In this document: positions 49,376-58,858 of the stretch, piece after piece
How the letters are laid out: each line of letters starts with the position of its first letter
Position numbering within the stretch: position 1 is the first letter of the stretch
The notes under the pieces: model-generated
Database searches by the model: none
What the model was told of the DNA's origin: nothing
The model's input: only the letters and a program-made list of their open reading frames with translations
Translations under genes and position numbers: made by a program
NCBI GenBank assembly: GCA_050186825.1
Contig: JBFWYD010000021.1
Location: forward strand, 1 to 64,000
Reading direction: 5' to 3'
From: NORP233 sp050186825
GTDB taxonomy: Bacteria; Planctomycetota; J058
Length of the DNA: 64,000 bases

Positions 49376-51019
49376 ATGACCGGCGGCGCCCCCGGCATCC
49401 CCAGCGGCAGCCCGCTGGGGCTCGTCGTCGACGCGGCCACGCAGGCGGTCCGCGCGCTGCACGTCGGCGAGGACCTGCGTCGGCTGCGGCAGCTGGCCCA
49501 GCGCGTGCTGCTCCCCGAGCGGGTGCGCATCCCGCGCGGGTCGCCGCCGCCGCCCTCGCCCGCGATCGAGCTGGCGCTGCGCCAGCCCGAGCGCCTGCTC
49601 GACGTGGCCCTGGGCGCTGCGCTGATCGCCGCGGAGGACCAGCCCGAGCTCGAGCCGGCCCGCGCGGTGGACCGGGTCGAGGAGTGGGCGGCGCGCCTGC
49701 GCGCGCGGCTGGCGAGCGCGCCGCGCGACGCCGAGAGCCGGCTGAAGGCGCTGAACGGGCTGTTCTTCGACGAGCTGGGGATGGCGGCCAGCAGCGGGCG
49801 GGCCGCCTCGCGCTTCGACGAGGACCGCCTGGCGGACCTGCTCCTGCCGCACGTGCTGCGTCGCCGGCGCGGCCACTGCCTGGGCCTGTCGACGGTCTAC
49901 CTGGCCCTGGCGCACCGCGCCCGCCTGCCCGTGTTCGGCGTCTCGGCCCCGGGGCACTTCTTCGTGCGCTGGGACGGCGATGGGCTGCGCCGGAACGTGG
50001 AGCTGACCAACCAGGGGGCGGGGCACGACGACGAGCACTACGTGCGGCGCTTCGAGATCTCGCAGGGCCTGGTGGACCGCGGGGTCTACCTGCAGAGCCT
50101 GCGCCGGCGCGAGGTGCTGGTCGAGGTGCTCAACAACCGCGCGAACGTCTACTGGGACCGCGGCGACGAGGCGCGCGTCCTGCGAGACCTCGACCGCGTG
50201 GTGCGCCTCAGCCACAACTTCGCGCAGGCCTACCTGGGGCGGGGCTTCGTGGCCGCGCAGCGCGGGCTGCTGCGCCAGGCCGAGGAGGACCTCCGTCACG
50301 CGCTCGAGATCGACCCCGACGGCGGCCGCGCCTGGTTGCTCCTCGGCCAGGTGCTCCTGCGCAAGGGCGAGCTGGGCGAGGCCGAGACCGCCCTGGCCCG
50401 CGCGACCGAGCTCGACGGCAAGAGCGCGCTGGCGGCGACCTACCTGGGCCGGCTCTACGGGCGGCGGGGTCAGCACGACCGCGCGCTCCAGTGGCACGAG
50501 GACGCGCTCCGGATCGACCGCAACTGCCTGGCGGCGAGCGTGCACCTGGCCCAGACGCGGCAGGCGCTGGGAGACATCGACGGGGCGCGCCGCGCCTACC
50601 ACGAGGCCCTGCGGGTCGACCCCGAGAGCCTGCGCGCCCGCGAGGGCCTGGTGCTGCTCGCGCGCGGGGCGGACGAGAGGCTCCCCTGGACCGCGCGGGG
50701 CGCCTTCCGCGCGGTGTGTCGGGACTACGAGCGGCGCCTGCGCCAGTCGCCCGACGCGGACGCGACCCGGGCCTCCTACCTGCGCTTCCTGCTCGAGGCG
50801 GGCCTGGAGCAGGAGCGCGCGCTGGCGCTGGGGCGCGAGCTGGTCGAGCGCGCCGCGAGCGTGCACAACCTCGAGCTCTTCGCCCGCGTGCTCGAGCGCG
50901 CCGGTCGCCGCAGCGAGGCGCGCGCCAGCCTGGAGCGCGCGATCGAGCTGGACCGCGACGCGGGCGGCCGCGCCGAGGGGCGCCTGCGCGCCCAGCTCCG
51001 CCGGGTGGAGCTCATCTAG
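49376..51019 (+). CDS. SirB1/transglutaminase-like protein with TPR repeats
   Basis: The 547-aa protein has ATG 49376, with only a weak SD. Residues 60-260 are the SirB1-type transglutaminase-like fold: LKALNGLFFDELGM, the nucleophile-like C168 in RRRRGHCLGLSTVYLALA, and H194 in APGHFFVRWD. From about 270 to 540 are TPR motifs (YWDRGDEARVLRDLDRVV, AQAYLGRGFVAAQRGLLRQA, GDIDGARRAYHEAL). SirB1-TPR proteins are widespread and their enzymatic role is unsettled; the Cys/His pair suggests possible protease or acyl-transfer activity. No signal peptide. It is probably co-transcribed with the STN-HEAT gene 46 nt upstream. Confidence 0.85.
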   Translation: MTGGAPGIPSGSPLGLVVDAATQAVRALHVGEDLRRLRQLAQRVLLPERVRIPRGSPPPPSPAIELALRQPERLLDVALGAALIAAEDQPELEPARAVDRVEEWAARLRARLASAPRDAESRLKALNGLFFDELGMAASSGRAASRFDEDRLADLLLPHVLRRRRGHCLGLSTVYLALAHRARLPVFGVSAPGHFFVRWDGDGLRRNVELTNQGAGHDDEHYVRRFEISQGLVDRGVYLQSLRRREVLVEVLNNRANVYWDRGDEARVLRDLDRVVRLSHNFAQAYLGRGFVAAQRGLLRQAEEDLRHALEIDPDGGRAWLLLGQVLLRKGELGEAETALARATELDGKSALAATYLGRLYGRRGQHDRALQWHEDALRIDRNCLAASVHLAQTRQALGDIDGARRAYHEALRVDPESLRAREGLVLLARGADERLPWTARGAFRAVCRDYERRLRQSPDADATRASYLRFLLEAGLEQERALALGRELVERAASVHNLELFARVLERAGRRSEARASLERAIELDRDAGGRAEGRLRAQLRRVELI

Positions 51020-51025
51020 CCGGGC

Positions 51026-51408
51026 CACGACTCCGAGGGGTCACACACCTGGCGCCTCGATGCGCGAAGCGCGGCCGATGCGGACGCTCGGGGGCTGAGG
51101 TCTACACCTGAGGCCACGATCATCGGCGGTTGCGCCGTGGTGCCCAAAGCCGGAGGCGCCAGCTCCTCTGCCAAGGCGCCCCAGCCGAGCGGCGTCAGCC
51201 AGTCGCCAAGGCGCAGCAGCGAGGGGCGACAGCAGGAGCGTGGGCTGATTAGCCTCTCGCAGCCAGCCTCGGCCATGGCTTGCCGCCCCCGGACCACTGG
51301 GGAGTCACACCTCTTCAGCCGTCAGAGCACGATTCCGAGGGGTCACGGTCCTGGGGCTCGAACGCGCGAGACGCGTTCGATCGTGACCCCTCGGAATCGT
51401 GGTCTGAC
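51026..51408. repeat. Dispersed repeat and long hairpin between converging genes
   Basis: The 27-nt arms 51321-51347 and 51382-51408 are complementary with one mismatch (gtcagagcacgattccgagg... / ...). Inside is a second stem (tcgaacgcg 51358-51366 with cgcgttcga 51372-51380). A third copy of the arm core, cacgactccgaggggtcac, sits at 51026-51044 just after the TPR gene stop. No gene is seen in 51020-51410. It is probably a bidirectional terminator derived from a dispersed repeat. Confidence 0.65.
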
Positions 51409-51410
51409 GT

Positions 51411-53201
51411 CTAGAAGCCGCTGCGCTCCAGGCAGAGCTGGAGGTAGCCCTTGAACCCAGGCCCGCGGTGGACGTCGCCCTCGCCGCCGACCGCTGGCCA
51501 CTGGTGGCGGATCGTGCCGATGTCGCCCGCCTCGAGTCCGGGGGGCTCGAGCAGTCCTCGCGCGACCCACCTCGCGAGGGCGGCGCGGCTCGTGAGGGGC
51601 GGCGGCGCGTTGGCGGGATCGGCGGCCCAGTCGATCTGGGCGCGGGCGACCAGCTCCGGGAGGGCGGTGCGCGGCGCGCGGACCTCGAAGGGCTGGCCGG
51701 TCGGCGTGCGCCCGCCGACGACGACCTGGGTGAAGCCGTCGGGCAGCTCGTGGCGGACGAAGAAGATCCCGCTCAGGGCCGAGAGGCTCCCCGCCGGCGG
51801 GGGGCCAGTCAGGATCGGCTGGCGCTTCTCGTCGCGCTGCGGCTGACCGTCGGGATCGAGCTCGAACTGGTCGCTCATGGCGAGCGGCACGTGGCCGGGC
51901 GCGGTCAGCGCGAAGGGGTAGGTCATGGACCCCGAGAAGCCATCGACGTCGTGGTGGAAGCGGTCTCCGCCGTCGCGGGGGAAGAGGTGAACCTCCGAGT
52001 CGAGCCCGTCCTTGGCCTTGGCGGCCGTGAGCTGACGCGCCATCCCGCGGAAGGTCCCCAGGAAGAAGAAGCCGCCGATCAGCCCCAGGCGCCGCCCCGG
52101 CTTGCGCCACCAGGTGGAGATCCCCTCGGAGCCCTTCAGGTTGGCGGGGTCGAGCAGGTAGAGCTCGTCGACGTGCTGCGAGATCGCGCCGAAGGAGCTC
52201 AGGCAGGCGGCGCCGCCGAAGCTGAAGCCGGCCAGGCCCAGGCGCCCGCGCCGGAGCGGCGCGCTCTGCCCGACGCCGAGCACCGTCCCCGAGCCGCTCT
52301 GGGAGGGCGTGGTCTGGAGCGTCGCCAGGAGCGCGTCGAGGTGGGAGAGCAGGTTGGGGCCCACGGAGTTGGTGAAGCCGCTCGCGTCGGGGAGGGGGTA
52401 GACGAAGATCGCGGGGCGGTTGGCCTCGCCCACCTGGCGCTCGAAGCCGCAGGGCGGGAACTCGTTGACCCGCTCGAGCCAGCCCAGGTGCCAGGGCGCC
52501 GCCTGGGGCGGGTCGAGGACGTAGCGGGTGAACCCTCCGTGCTGGTCCTTGCCCAGGGCCACGTCGCTGTCGGCGTAGGCGTTCCCCCGGGGCCGGTAGA
52601 AGACGAGGACGCCGGGGGCGGCGACCTTGCGGGCAGCCGGCGGGACCAGCACGCACCAGGTGTGGGAGGCGGTGGCCATCTCCACCACCCGGAGCTCGAC
52701 CCCGTAGTGGGGGCCCAGGCCCCCGACGTGCAGCCCAGGGCTGTGGTCGTAGAGGAGCATCCCCACGGAGCTCCGCAGGCGCAGATGCGTGGTCACGTCC
52801 ACGCACAGCAGGTCGACGGTCGCCTTGATCACCGCGCCGCCCTGCTGCACGACGCGCAGCTCGAGGCGCGGGTCGAGCTGGGCCGTGAAGGGCGCCGGCC
52901 CGGCGGGGGTCGCGCGCGGCCGCTTCTCCTGGAGCTCGACCGCGAGCTCCTGCTCGAGGCGGAACACCGCCCCCGCGACCGGCGCGCCGCCCGCGCCGTC
53001 GCTGGCGTCTACGCGCACCGCCAGCCGCAGGCGCTTGGCGGCGCTGGGGAAGCTGAACACCAGCTCCTTCCCCTGCTGGGCGCGATCGGGCACGGGCACG
53101 CCGTCCGCCGCGAGGTCGATCAGGATGTCGTTCCCGAAGCGCGCGCCCATGTCGCGGTGGTTCTTGAAGGAGACCCGGAGCTGGGCGGTGGCGGCGCTCA
53201 C
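51411..53201 (-). CDS. Alpha/beta-hydrolase-like protein, putative effector
   Basis: The 596-aa protein starts at GTG 53201, overlapping the upstream gene's stop by 4 nt. About 1-140 is a beta-sandwich-like domain (VSFKNHRDMGARFGNDILID); about 140-300 is further strand-rich sequence (LRVVEMATASHTWCVLVPPA, VLVFYRPRGNAYADSD). An alpha/beta-hydrolase core follows with the nucleophile elbow GFSFGG (S327) and VDELYLLDPANL. Downstream His residues (RFHHDVDGF) and a late acidic stretch could complete a triad. No signal peptide is seen. Pairing with an OmpA/peptidoglycan-binding gene suggests a lipase-type effector delivered to an envelope, but no secretion apparatus is in view. Confidence 0.7.
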   Translation of the reverse strand: MSAATAQLRVSFKNHRDMGARFGNDILIDLAADGVPVPDRAQQGKELVFSFPSAAKRLRLAVRVDASDGAGGAPVAGAVFRLEQELAVELQEKRPRATPAGPAPFTAQLDPRLELRVVQQGGAVIKATVDLLCVDVTTHLRLRSSVGMLLYDHSPGLHVGGLGPHYGVELRVVEMATASHTWCVLVPPAARKVAAPGVLVFYRPRGNAYADSDVALGKDQHGGFTRYVLDPPQAAPWHLGWLERVNEFPPCGFERQVGEANRPAIFVYPLPDASGFTNSVGPNLLSHLDALLATLQTTPSQSGSGTVLGVGQSAPLRRGRLGLAGFSFGGAACLSSFGAISQHVDELYLLDPANLKGSEGISTWWRKPGRRLGLIGGFFFLGTFRGMARQLTAAKAKDGLDSEVHLFPRDGGDRFHHDVDGFSGSMTYPFALTAPGHVPLAMSDQFELDPDGQPQRDEKRQPILTGPPPAGSLSALSGIFFVRHELPDGFTQVVVGGRTPTGQPFEVRAPRTALPELVARAQIDWAADPANAPPPLTSRAALARWVARGLLEPPGLEAGDIGTIRHQWPAVGGEGDVHRGPGFKGYLQLCLERSGF

Positions 53202-55348
53202 GCGCGTCCATCCGCGCCGCGCGCCAGGCGGTCGGCCTCGGCGTCGAGCTCGGGGTCGAGCTCGACCGTGACCGGGTGGAGCGGCGTGCGCGCCTCGCGC
53301 TCGTCGCGGAGGCCCGGCGCCCCCTGGTAGTCGCCCTGGTGCAGGGAGCGGCTGAGCTCGAGGGGCCGGCAGGGGCCGGCCACGTGCAGGATCCCGGTCG
53401 GGCGCCGCCAGCGCAGGAGCACCGAGTCGGGCAGGTCCTGGGGGAAGAAGCGGAACACGCGGTTGCCGTCGCCCGTGTCGCCGGTCTGCGCGAGGGGCAG
53501 GGCGCGGGTCGTGCCCGCCGCGAGGTCCTCGATCAGGAGCTCGTCGGGGAGCTCGGCGTCGGGGACCTTGCCGGTGTGGAGCAGGACCTCGATCGGCGGG
53601 AGCAGCCGCTCGACCTCCACCGGCAGCCGCTCCAGGTCGTAGCTCTTCCCGCGCGGGTAGAGGTCGCAGCGCCCCGGGTCGCAGCGGTCGCCGGCGTGGC
53701 AGGCCAGGGCGGGCTCCTCGCCGTGGTCGAAGAACAGGAGCTCCACCCGCCGGTTGGCGGCGCTCCTCTGCCCGTCGCCCAGGTCCTCGACTGGGAAGTG
53801 CTCCCCGCAGCCTACGGCCGGGGGCGCGAGCGGCTGGAGGCGCGCGCGCAGCGCGGCCACGCCCGCGGCGTCGCGGCGGAGCAGGGCCTGGAGCTCGAGC
53901 TCGTAGAGGTCGTAGAAGGCGGCCCAGTCGCGCTCGGCCAGGGGCCCGCGCTCGGGGATGTCCTCCGGGAACTCCGCGCTGTAGCGCAGGCGGAAGCGGC
54001 GGAGCGCGAGCCGCGAGGGCTCGTTGCTCTGGTTGGTGATCGGCCCGGGGTGGGTGTCCCAGGCGAAGCGCTCCGCGATCCAGGCGAGGATCCCCTGCCA
54101 GTCCTCGACCTGGAAGCGCGCCTGGCACACCTTGGCCCAGCCGGCCCGGTCGCCGCGAAGGTAGGCGAGCACGCCCTGGGCGCGGGAGCTGGCCAGGCGC
54201 TGGTTGTAGCCGGCGTCGCCCGCGGTGTCGGTGTGCCCGGCCACGAGCAGCCGCTTCTCCGGGAAGAGCTCGACCAGCTCGAGCGCGGTCTTGATCGCGG
54301 CCAGCCCGGTGATCCGGTCCTGGGAGGGCGGCGCGTCTGCGTCCGCGCGCGGCACGGGGCGCATCACGGCGCTGTCGAAGTTGAAGCTCAGGTCCTCCAT
54401 CTCGAGCAGGTGCACCTTGCGCCGCGGCGGCGGCCCGGGCGGCGCCGGGGCCGGGGCGCAGTCCACGCAGCGGTACTTCCCCTTGCGGTAGAGGTCGCAG
54501 CGCTTGGGCTCGCAGCTCCCAGCAGGGGAGCCGGCGTGGCAGTCGAGGCGGGGGGCGTCCGCGGCGATGAACGACAGGACGTCCACCCGCGCACAGGCGA
54601 GGACGCGGTGATCGCGGATCCGCACCACGTCGCGGGGCCAGGCCTCGCCGCAGCTCACGGCGCGCGCCGGCACGAAGCGCAGGGCGGCCTGCGTGGCCGC
54701 GAGCTCGGCAGGCCCTCGACCCAGGCCGCGCGCGAGCTCCTCGGCCTGGAGCCCGGCCCAGGCCTGCCAGTCGGCCGCGGCCGGGGCGTCCTCGGGGCCG
54801 GGCGCGACCCCGGCCCGCTCGCGAAAGGTGCGCAGCGCGGCGCGCGTGCGGCGCCCCACGATCCCGTCCGGCTCGCCGGGGTCGCAGGCGAAGCCGCGCG
54901 CGCGCGCGGTCCAGGCGAGGAGCCGCTGCCACTCGCGCACCCCGGCGTGCGCGGCCGCGGCCGCGTAGGCCTCCCGGTCGCCCGCGAGCAGGGCGGCGAC
55001 GACCTGCGCCCGTCCAGCGGCCACCTCGTCGCTGGGCCCGTGCCCGGCCACGAGCAGCAGGTCCTCGGGTCGCGCGCGCGCGCCCTCGAGCGCGGCGCCG
55101 AGGGGCGCGAGCCCGGCGTCGGGGTCGAGCAGCCGGCCCTCGGGGAAGAAGTGGCGCTGGCCCTCCAGCTCGAGCACGTGAATGGGCCGCGCCCCGCGCA
55201 GGCGCACGACGGTGGTCCCGAGCGCGGGGGCGACGTCGATGCTCTGGCGCGCGGCGGTCTCGGCGACGAAGACCTCGGTGGGCCGCCGGGCTCCTGGGCC
55301 TTCGCCATCGGGTCCAGCTTCGCTTGCAGGCTCGATCGCTCCGCTCAT
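53198..55348 (-). CDS. Duplicated OmpA/peptidoglycan-binding-like protein
   Basis: The 716-aa protein starts at ATG 55348 (gagggg SD). It contains two copies of one module. Copy 1 (about 60-320) has LLLVAGHGPSDEVAAGRAQV, a helical peptidoglycan-binding-like part with GEPDGIVGRRTRAALRTF, then CEPKRCDLYRKGKYRC. Copy 2 (about 340-600) has the canonical OmpA signature RLLVAGHTDTAGDAGYNQRL, an insertion with ILAWIAERFAWDTHPGP, and CDPGRCDLYPRGKSY. A beta-rich tail follows. OmpA domains bind meso-diaminopimelate in peptidoglycan. There is no signal peptide, as in contractile-injection-associated proteins with this module. It is probably the targeting partner of the hydrolase encoded next to it. Confidence 0.75.
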   Translation of the reverse strand: MSGAIEPASEAGPDGEGPGARRPTEVFVAETAARQSIDVAPALGTTVVRLRGARPIHVLELEGQRHFFPEGRLLDPDAGLAPLGAALEGARARPEDLLLVAGHGPSDEVAAGRAQVVAALLAGDREAYAAAAAHAGVREWQRLLAWTARARGFACDPGEPDGIVGRRTRAALRTFRERAGVAPGPEDAPAAADWQAWAGLQAEELARGLGRGPAELAATQAALRFVPARAVSCGEAWPRDVVRIRDHRVLACARVDVLSFIAADAPRLDCHAGSPAGSCEPKRCDLYRKGKYRCVDCAPAPAPPGPPPRRKVHLLEMEDLSFNFDSAVMRPVPRADADAPPSQDRITGLAAIKTALELVELFPEKRLLVAGHTDTAGDAGYNQRLASSRAQGVLAYLRGDRAGWAKVCQARFQVEDWQGILAWIAERFAWDTHPGPITNQSNEPSRLALRRFRLRYSAEFPEDIPERGPLAERDWAAFYDLYELELQALLRRDAAGVAALRARLQPLAPPAVGCGEHFPVEDLGDGQRSAANRRVELLFFDHGEEPALACHAGDRCDPGRCDLYPRGKSYDLERLPVEVERLLPPIEVLLHTGKVPDAELPDELLIEDLAAGTTRALPLAQTGDTGDGNRVFRFFPQDLPDSVLLRWRRPTGILHVAGPCRPLELSRSLHQGDYQGAPGLRDEREARTPLHPVTVELDPELDAEADRLARGADGRA

Positions 55349-55422
55349 GGCCCCTCGCGCCGGCACTCTCGCACGCGTCCTCGACCCCGGCCACGCCGTC
55401 CGCCGGCACGTCCGACGCAGGC

Positions 55423-56001
55423 TCAGCGCTGCAGGGCCTCGCGCAGGGTCTTGGCCGCGCCGCCCTGCGGTGGGTCCGTGACGACGGCGAGCACGGACAC
55501 GCCGGGGTGGTATCCCCACGGCTTGAGCGCGCCGCCCGGCGGGTGGTAGTGGCGCTCGATCCGCCCGACGTATTGCTCGCCGCCCGCGACGAAGGGCACC
55601 TCGGTGCCGAAGGGTTCGCTGCGGTGCGCGGCCAGGATCCGCTTGGCGTTGGCGGTGATCTCGGGGGTGACCTCCGAGTTGCGCAGTCGCCGCAGCTTCC
55701 GCCCGCTCGCCGGGGCCTCCGGTTCCTGAGGGGCGGGAGCGGGCGTCGGCGCCTCGACCGCGGGAACCTCGACCTCCACGGCCGCGGGAGCCTCGACCGC
55801 GGGAACCTCGACCTCCTCGACCGCGGGGGCCTCTGCTGCGGGGGCCTCGACCCGCGCGGCTGGCGGCTCGACCGCCGGCGCCGCTGCGGTGGCTGCGGGT
55901 CCAGGGCTGGGCGCAGGCGAGGGCTGGAGGGCGATCAGGGGGACGGCGACGAGGGCGCCACCGGCGACGAGGGCGATGAGGATCCTGAGCGGGAGCGACA
56001 C
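55423..56001 (-). CDS. Membrane-anchored protein with Pro/Ala/Val repeat linker
   Basis: The 192-aa protein starts at GTG 56001 after a strong SD (GGAGAGGAGG). An N-terminal membrane helix (ILIALVAGGALVAVPLIAL) is followed by a linker of repeated VEVPAVEAPAAVEVEVPA units (about 45-90). The C-terminal domain (about 105-192) contains ITANAKRILAAHRSEPFGTE and the aromatic/His segment RIERHYHPPGGALKPWGYHP. The C-terminal domain looks conserved, but I cannot name it. Its gene lies upstream of the OmpA-like gene with a 74-bp gap, so it may be part of the same unit and act in the periplasm. Confidence 0.7.
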   Translation of the reverse strand: MSLPLRILIALVAGGALVAVPLIALQPSPAPSPGPAATAAAPAVEPPAARVEAPAAEAPAVEEVEVPAVEAPAAVEVEVPAVEAPTPAPAPQEPEAPASGRKLRRLRNSEVTPEITANAKRILAAHRSEPFGTEVPFVAGGEQYVGRIERHYHPPGGALKPWGYHPGVSVLAVVTDPPQGGAAKTLREALQR

Positions 56002-56169
56002 GAGGCACCTCCTCTCCCCGGCGGTGCACGCTGTGTGCCGCTCCTACTCGAGCCCTCCCCAGGGCCCCACGACGGCGGCTCGTGCCGTGTGGTTCGCGTC
56101 GTGGCGTGGCGAAAGGACAACGAAAACACCCCCGTCCGTCGGGGTCGAGCCGGTGGGTAGGCTGTCGGG

Positions 56170-56865
56170 GTGCAGTCGCCGCAGCTGAGCGTGGTGATGT
56201 TGGTGATCGATCTGTTGCGGCAGACGCAGCGGGCGATCGAGAGCCTGCGCGCGACGACCGACGTGCCCTACGAGTTGATCGTGGTGGACAACGGCAGCCG
56301 GGATCCGGCGGTGGTCTCGCTGCTCGAGCGCGAGGCCACGACGCTCCTGCGCAACTCCACCAACGTCGGCGTCCCCGCGGGTTGGAACCAGGGCCTGGCG
56401 GCCGCGCGCGCCCCGCTGGTGGCGATCGCGAACAACGACATCACCTTCGTCCCCGGCTGGTTCGCCCATCTCGCCGAGTCGCTGACCGACCCCACGGTCG
56501 GCCTGGTCTGTCCCGCGAGCGACGGCGGCGGCGACGTGCAGCGTCCGCAGCCGGGCGCGGGTCCGCTCCGCCTGGCGCCCTTCGGCCCCACGCCGCACGG
56601 CCTGCTGATGCTCCTGCGCACCCAGGTCCTGCGCGACGTCGGCGGCTTTTGCGAGCTCTACACCCCCGCGAGCAACGAGGACAAGGACCTCTGCTTCACC
56701 CTCTGGGACCGCGGCCTCGCCGTCGTCGTCGACCACCGCGTGGTGGTCCCCCACGAGGCCGGCTCGACCTGGCTGCGCACGCTGGGCCGCTGGCGCGCCC
56801 GCCGCCTCTGGAAGCGCAACCGCGCCCTCTTCAAGCGCCGCTGGCGCCACCGCCTCGGCGACTAG
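56170..56865 (+). CDS. Glycosyltransferase family 2
   Basis: The 231-aa GT-A enzyme probably starts at GTG 56170. It has LSVVMLVIDLLRQTQRAIES, the nucleotide-binding VVDNGSRDPAV, the metal-site region IANNDITFVPGWFAHL (NND in place of the usual DDD/DxD) and the acceptor-site SNEDKDLCFTLWDRG. The closest internal relative is the GT2 module of the 1202-aa protein. It is a stand-alone gene between diverging and converging neighbours. It is likely involved in cell-surface glycan or rhamnan synthesis. Confidence 0.88.
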   Translation: MQSPQLSVVMLVIDLLRQTQRAIESLRATTDVPYELIVVDNGSRDPAVVSLLEREATTLLRNSTNVGVPAGWNQGLAAARAPLVAIANNDITFVPGWFAHLAESLTDPTVGLVCPASDGGGDVQRPQPGAGPLRLAPFGPTPHGLLMLLRTQVLRDVGGFCELYTPASNEDKDLCFTLWDRGLAVVVDHRVVVPHEAGSTWLRTLGRWRARRLWKRNRALFKRRWRHRLGD

Positions 56866-56892
56866 CCATCCCGCCCCACAGACGGGATGGCT
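56864..56892 (+). terminator. Terminator of the GT2 gene
   Basis: The 10-bp perfect stem agccatcccg (56864-56873) / cgggatggct (56883-56892) has a 9-nt loop and begins inside the stop codon. No strong T-run follows. The rest of 56893-57078 is GC-rich without a supported gene, between this gene and the converging rarA. Confidence 0.65.
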
Positions 56893-57078
56893 GCTGGCCG
56901 CTGCGGTGGGGCCGGACGGCCGCCTTGGGGCGGCCGCGGCCAGCCAGGGGCCTGAGCGCGTGGGGCGGGAGTTGCGCTGCGAAGCGTCCCATTTGCGGCG
57001 CGGCGAAACGAGGGCGTGGGCAACAGCTGCCCATTCCTTCATCGCGACGACACGAAAGGGCAGGCGAGCGCGCTCCGC

Positions 57079-58449
57079 TTAGCCTCCGCCGCCGCGCAGG
57101 CGACGGAGGCGCTCGAGGCGGGCCGCGAGCTCCTGCTCGAAGCCGCGGTCCGTCGGGCGGTAGAAGCGCGCGTCGAGGCCGGCCGGGAGGTGGCGCTGAC
57201 CCGAGGCGCCGCCCGGCTGGTCGTGGGCGTACTCGTAGCCCTTGCCGTAGCCGAGGGTCTTCATCAGGCCCGTCGGGGCGTTGCGGAGGTGGTGCGGCAC
57301 GGGCAGCGGGCCGCGCTCGCGCACCGCGGCCAGGGCCTCGTCGATCGCGCGGTAGCTGGCGTTGCTCTTGGGGGCCAGGGCCAGGTAGGTCACGCCCTGG
57401 GCGAGGTTGATCCGGGCCTCGGGGAGCCCGACCAGCTCGACGGCGCGCGCCACGTTGACCGCGACCTCGAGCGCGCCCGGGTCGGCGTTGCCCACGTCCT
57501 CGCTCGCGAAGACCACCAGGCGGCGGGCGATGAAGCGCGCGTCCTCGCCGCCCGCGATCATGCGCGCCAGCCAGTAGAGCGCGGCGTCGGGGTCCGAGCC
57601 GCGCAGGGACTTGATCAGCGCGCTGGCGACGTCGTAGTGCTCCTCGCCCGACTTGTCGTAGCGGACCGCCGCCCCCGCCAGGGTGCGCTCGACGTGCTCG
57701 ACCTCGAGCGTGCTGGCGCCCTCCGCCGCGGCCAGACCCGCCGCCGCCTCGAGCAGGTTCAGCGCCGCGCGGCAGTCCCCCTGGCCGCGCTGCGCGATCG
57801 CCTCGAGGGCCGCCGGGGCCCCCGCTAGCCGCCCGCCCAGGCCGCGCTCTTGGTCGGACAGCGCGCGCGCCAGCAGGGCCACCACCTCGTCCTTCGCCAG
57901 CGGCTCGAGGACCACCACCTGCGCGCGCGAGAGCAGCGCGCGGTTGAGCTCGAAGGAGGGGTTCTCCGTCGTCGCGCCGACCAGGATCACCGTCCCCTTC
58001 TCCACGTGCGGGAGGAAGGCGTCCTGCTGGGCCTTGTTGAAGCGGTGGATCTCGTCCACGAACAGGAGCGTGCGCCGACCCTCGCGCAGGCGGCGCCGCT
58101 CCGCCTCCTTCACGATCTCGCGCACCTCCTTGACCCCGCCCAGGACCGCCGAGAAGGCCACGAAGGGCAACGAGGTCTGGCGCGCGAGCAGCCGCGCCAG
58201 CGTCGTCTTGCCCGAGCCCGGCGGGCCCCAGAGCACCAGCGAGGGCAGCTCCCCCGTCTCGAGCGCCACGCGCAGCAGCCCGCCCGGCCGCGTCAGGTCG
58301 CGCTGCCCCAGCACCTCGTCGAGCGTGCGCGGCCGCATCCGCTCAGCCAGCGGGGCATCCGCGGCGGGCTCGGGGAAGGACCGCGCCCGATCGGACGAGC
58401 GGTCGTGCTGGAGAGGCGCGTCGGGGTCCGGCGAGTCGAAGAGCTCCAC
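57079..58449 (-). CDS. rarA: Replication-associated recombination protein RarA (MgsA)
   Basis: The 456-aa AAA+ clamp-loader-like ATPase starts at GTG 58449. It opens PLAERMRPRTLDEVLGQRDL, the standard RarA start. Walker A is GPPGSGKTT (K81), Walker B LLFVDEIHRFNKAQQDAFLP, and sensor 1 GATTENPSFELNRALLSRAQ. The C-terminal tetramerisation and DNA-binding region has SGEEHYDVASALIKSLRGSD and ends with PYGKGYEYAHD-like sequence (LGYGKGYEYAHDQPGG), all diagnostic. It acts at stalled replication forks, on single-stranded DNA ends with SSB. Length and motifs are normal. Confidence 0.97.
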   Translation of the reverse strand: MELFDSPDPDAPLQHDRSSDRARSFPEPAADAPLAERMRPRTLDEVLGQRDLTRPGGLLRVALETGELPSLVLWGPPGSGKTTLARLLARQTSLPFVAFSAVLGGVKEVREIVKEAERRRLREGRRTLLFVDEIHRFNKAQQDAFLPHVEKGTVILVGATTENPSFELNRALLSRAQVVVLEPLAKDEVVALLARALSDQERGLGGRLAGAPAALEAIAQRGQGDCRAALNLLEAAAGLAAAEGASTLEVEHVERTLAGAAVRYDKSGEEHYDVASALIKSLRGSDPDAALYWLARMIAGGEDARFIARRLVVFASEDVGNADPGALEVAVNVARAVELVGLPEARINLAQGVTYLALAPKSNASYRAIDEALAAVRERGPLPVPHHLRNAPTGLMKTLGYGKGYEYAHDQPGGASGQRHLPAGLDARFYRPTDRGFEQELAARLERLRRLRGGGG

Positions 58450-58744
58450 GCAGCGCGGAGTCTACCCACCTTGGCTCACGGCCTCTGAGGGATCGTCGCC
58501 GTCTTGCGATTCGTCATGGCTCCAGGCATGGCAACCGCGCCCCGGGGGGCCAGCTCTACTCTTCAATGCGCGCTGGCGCTGAAGGTCGGGCGTCAGCTCC
58601 GGGACCGAGTGGACCCGCGATCACCCTCCGCGGTCCCGCAGCCCCGCTCGCTCAGTGCGACCCGCCCTTCGCCTAGTGAGCCGAGCAAGGAGGCCGAGCG
58701 TTCGCTGGCGCGGAGGTCGTGCTGCGCTCGACACTCCGCTTGCG

Positions 58745-58793
58745 TCGTCCTGCTGGCGCCCGGGCGCTGCGCGCCCGGGCGCCAGCAGGACGA
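58745..58793 (-). terminator. Perfect 23-bp palindrome downstream of a lipoprotein gene
   Basis: The arms 58745-58767 (tcgtcctgctggcgcccggg..., 23 nt) and 58771-58793 are exact complements with a 3-nt loop (tgc); read on the minus strand the apex is cgggcg-cgcag-cgcccg. It lies 66 nt past the stop of the leftward lipoprotein gene, so it is a plausible terminator. The remaining bases of the 58450-58858 gap show no gene. Confidence 0.65.
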
Positions 58794-58858
58794 TCACTCC
58801 CTGGCGCCTTCGCCCCAGCTCCCGCCCCCGAGTGAACGCTCGGCATCCGCAGCTCGGC

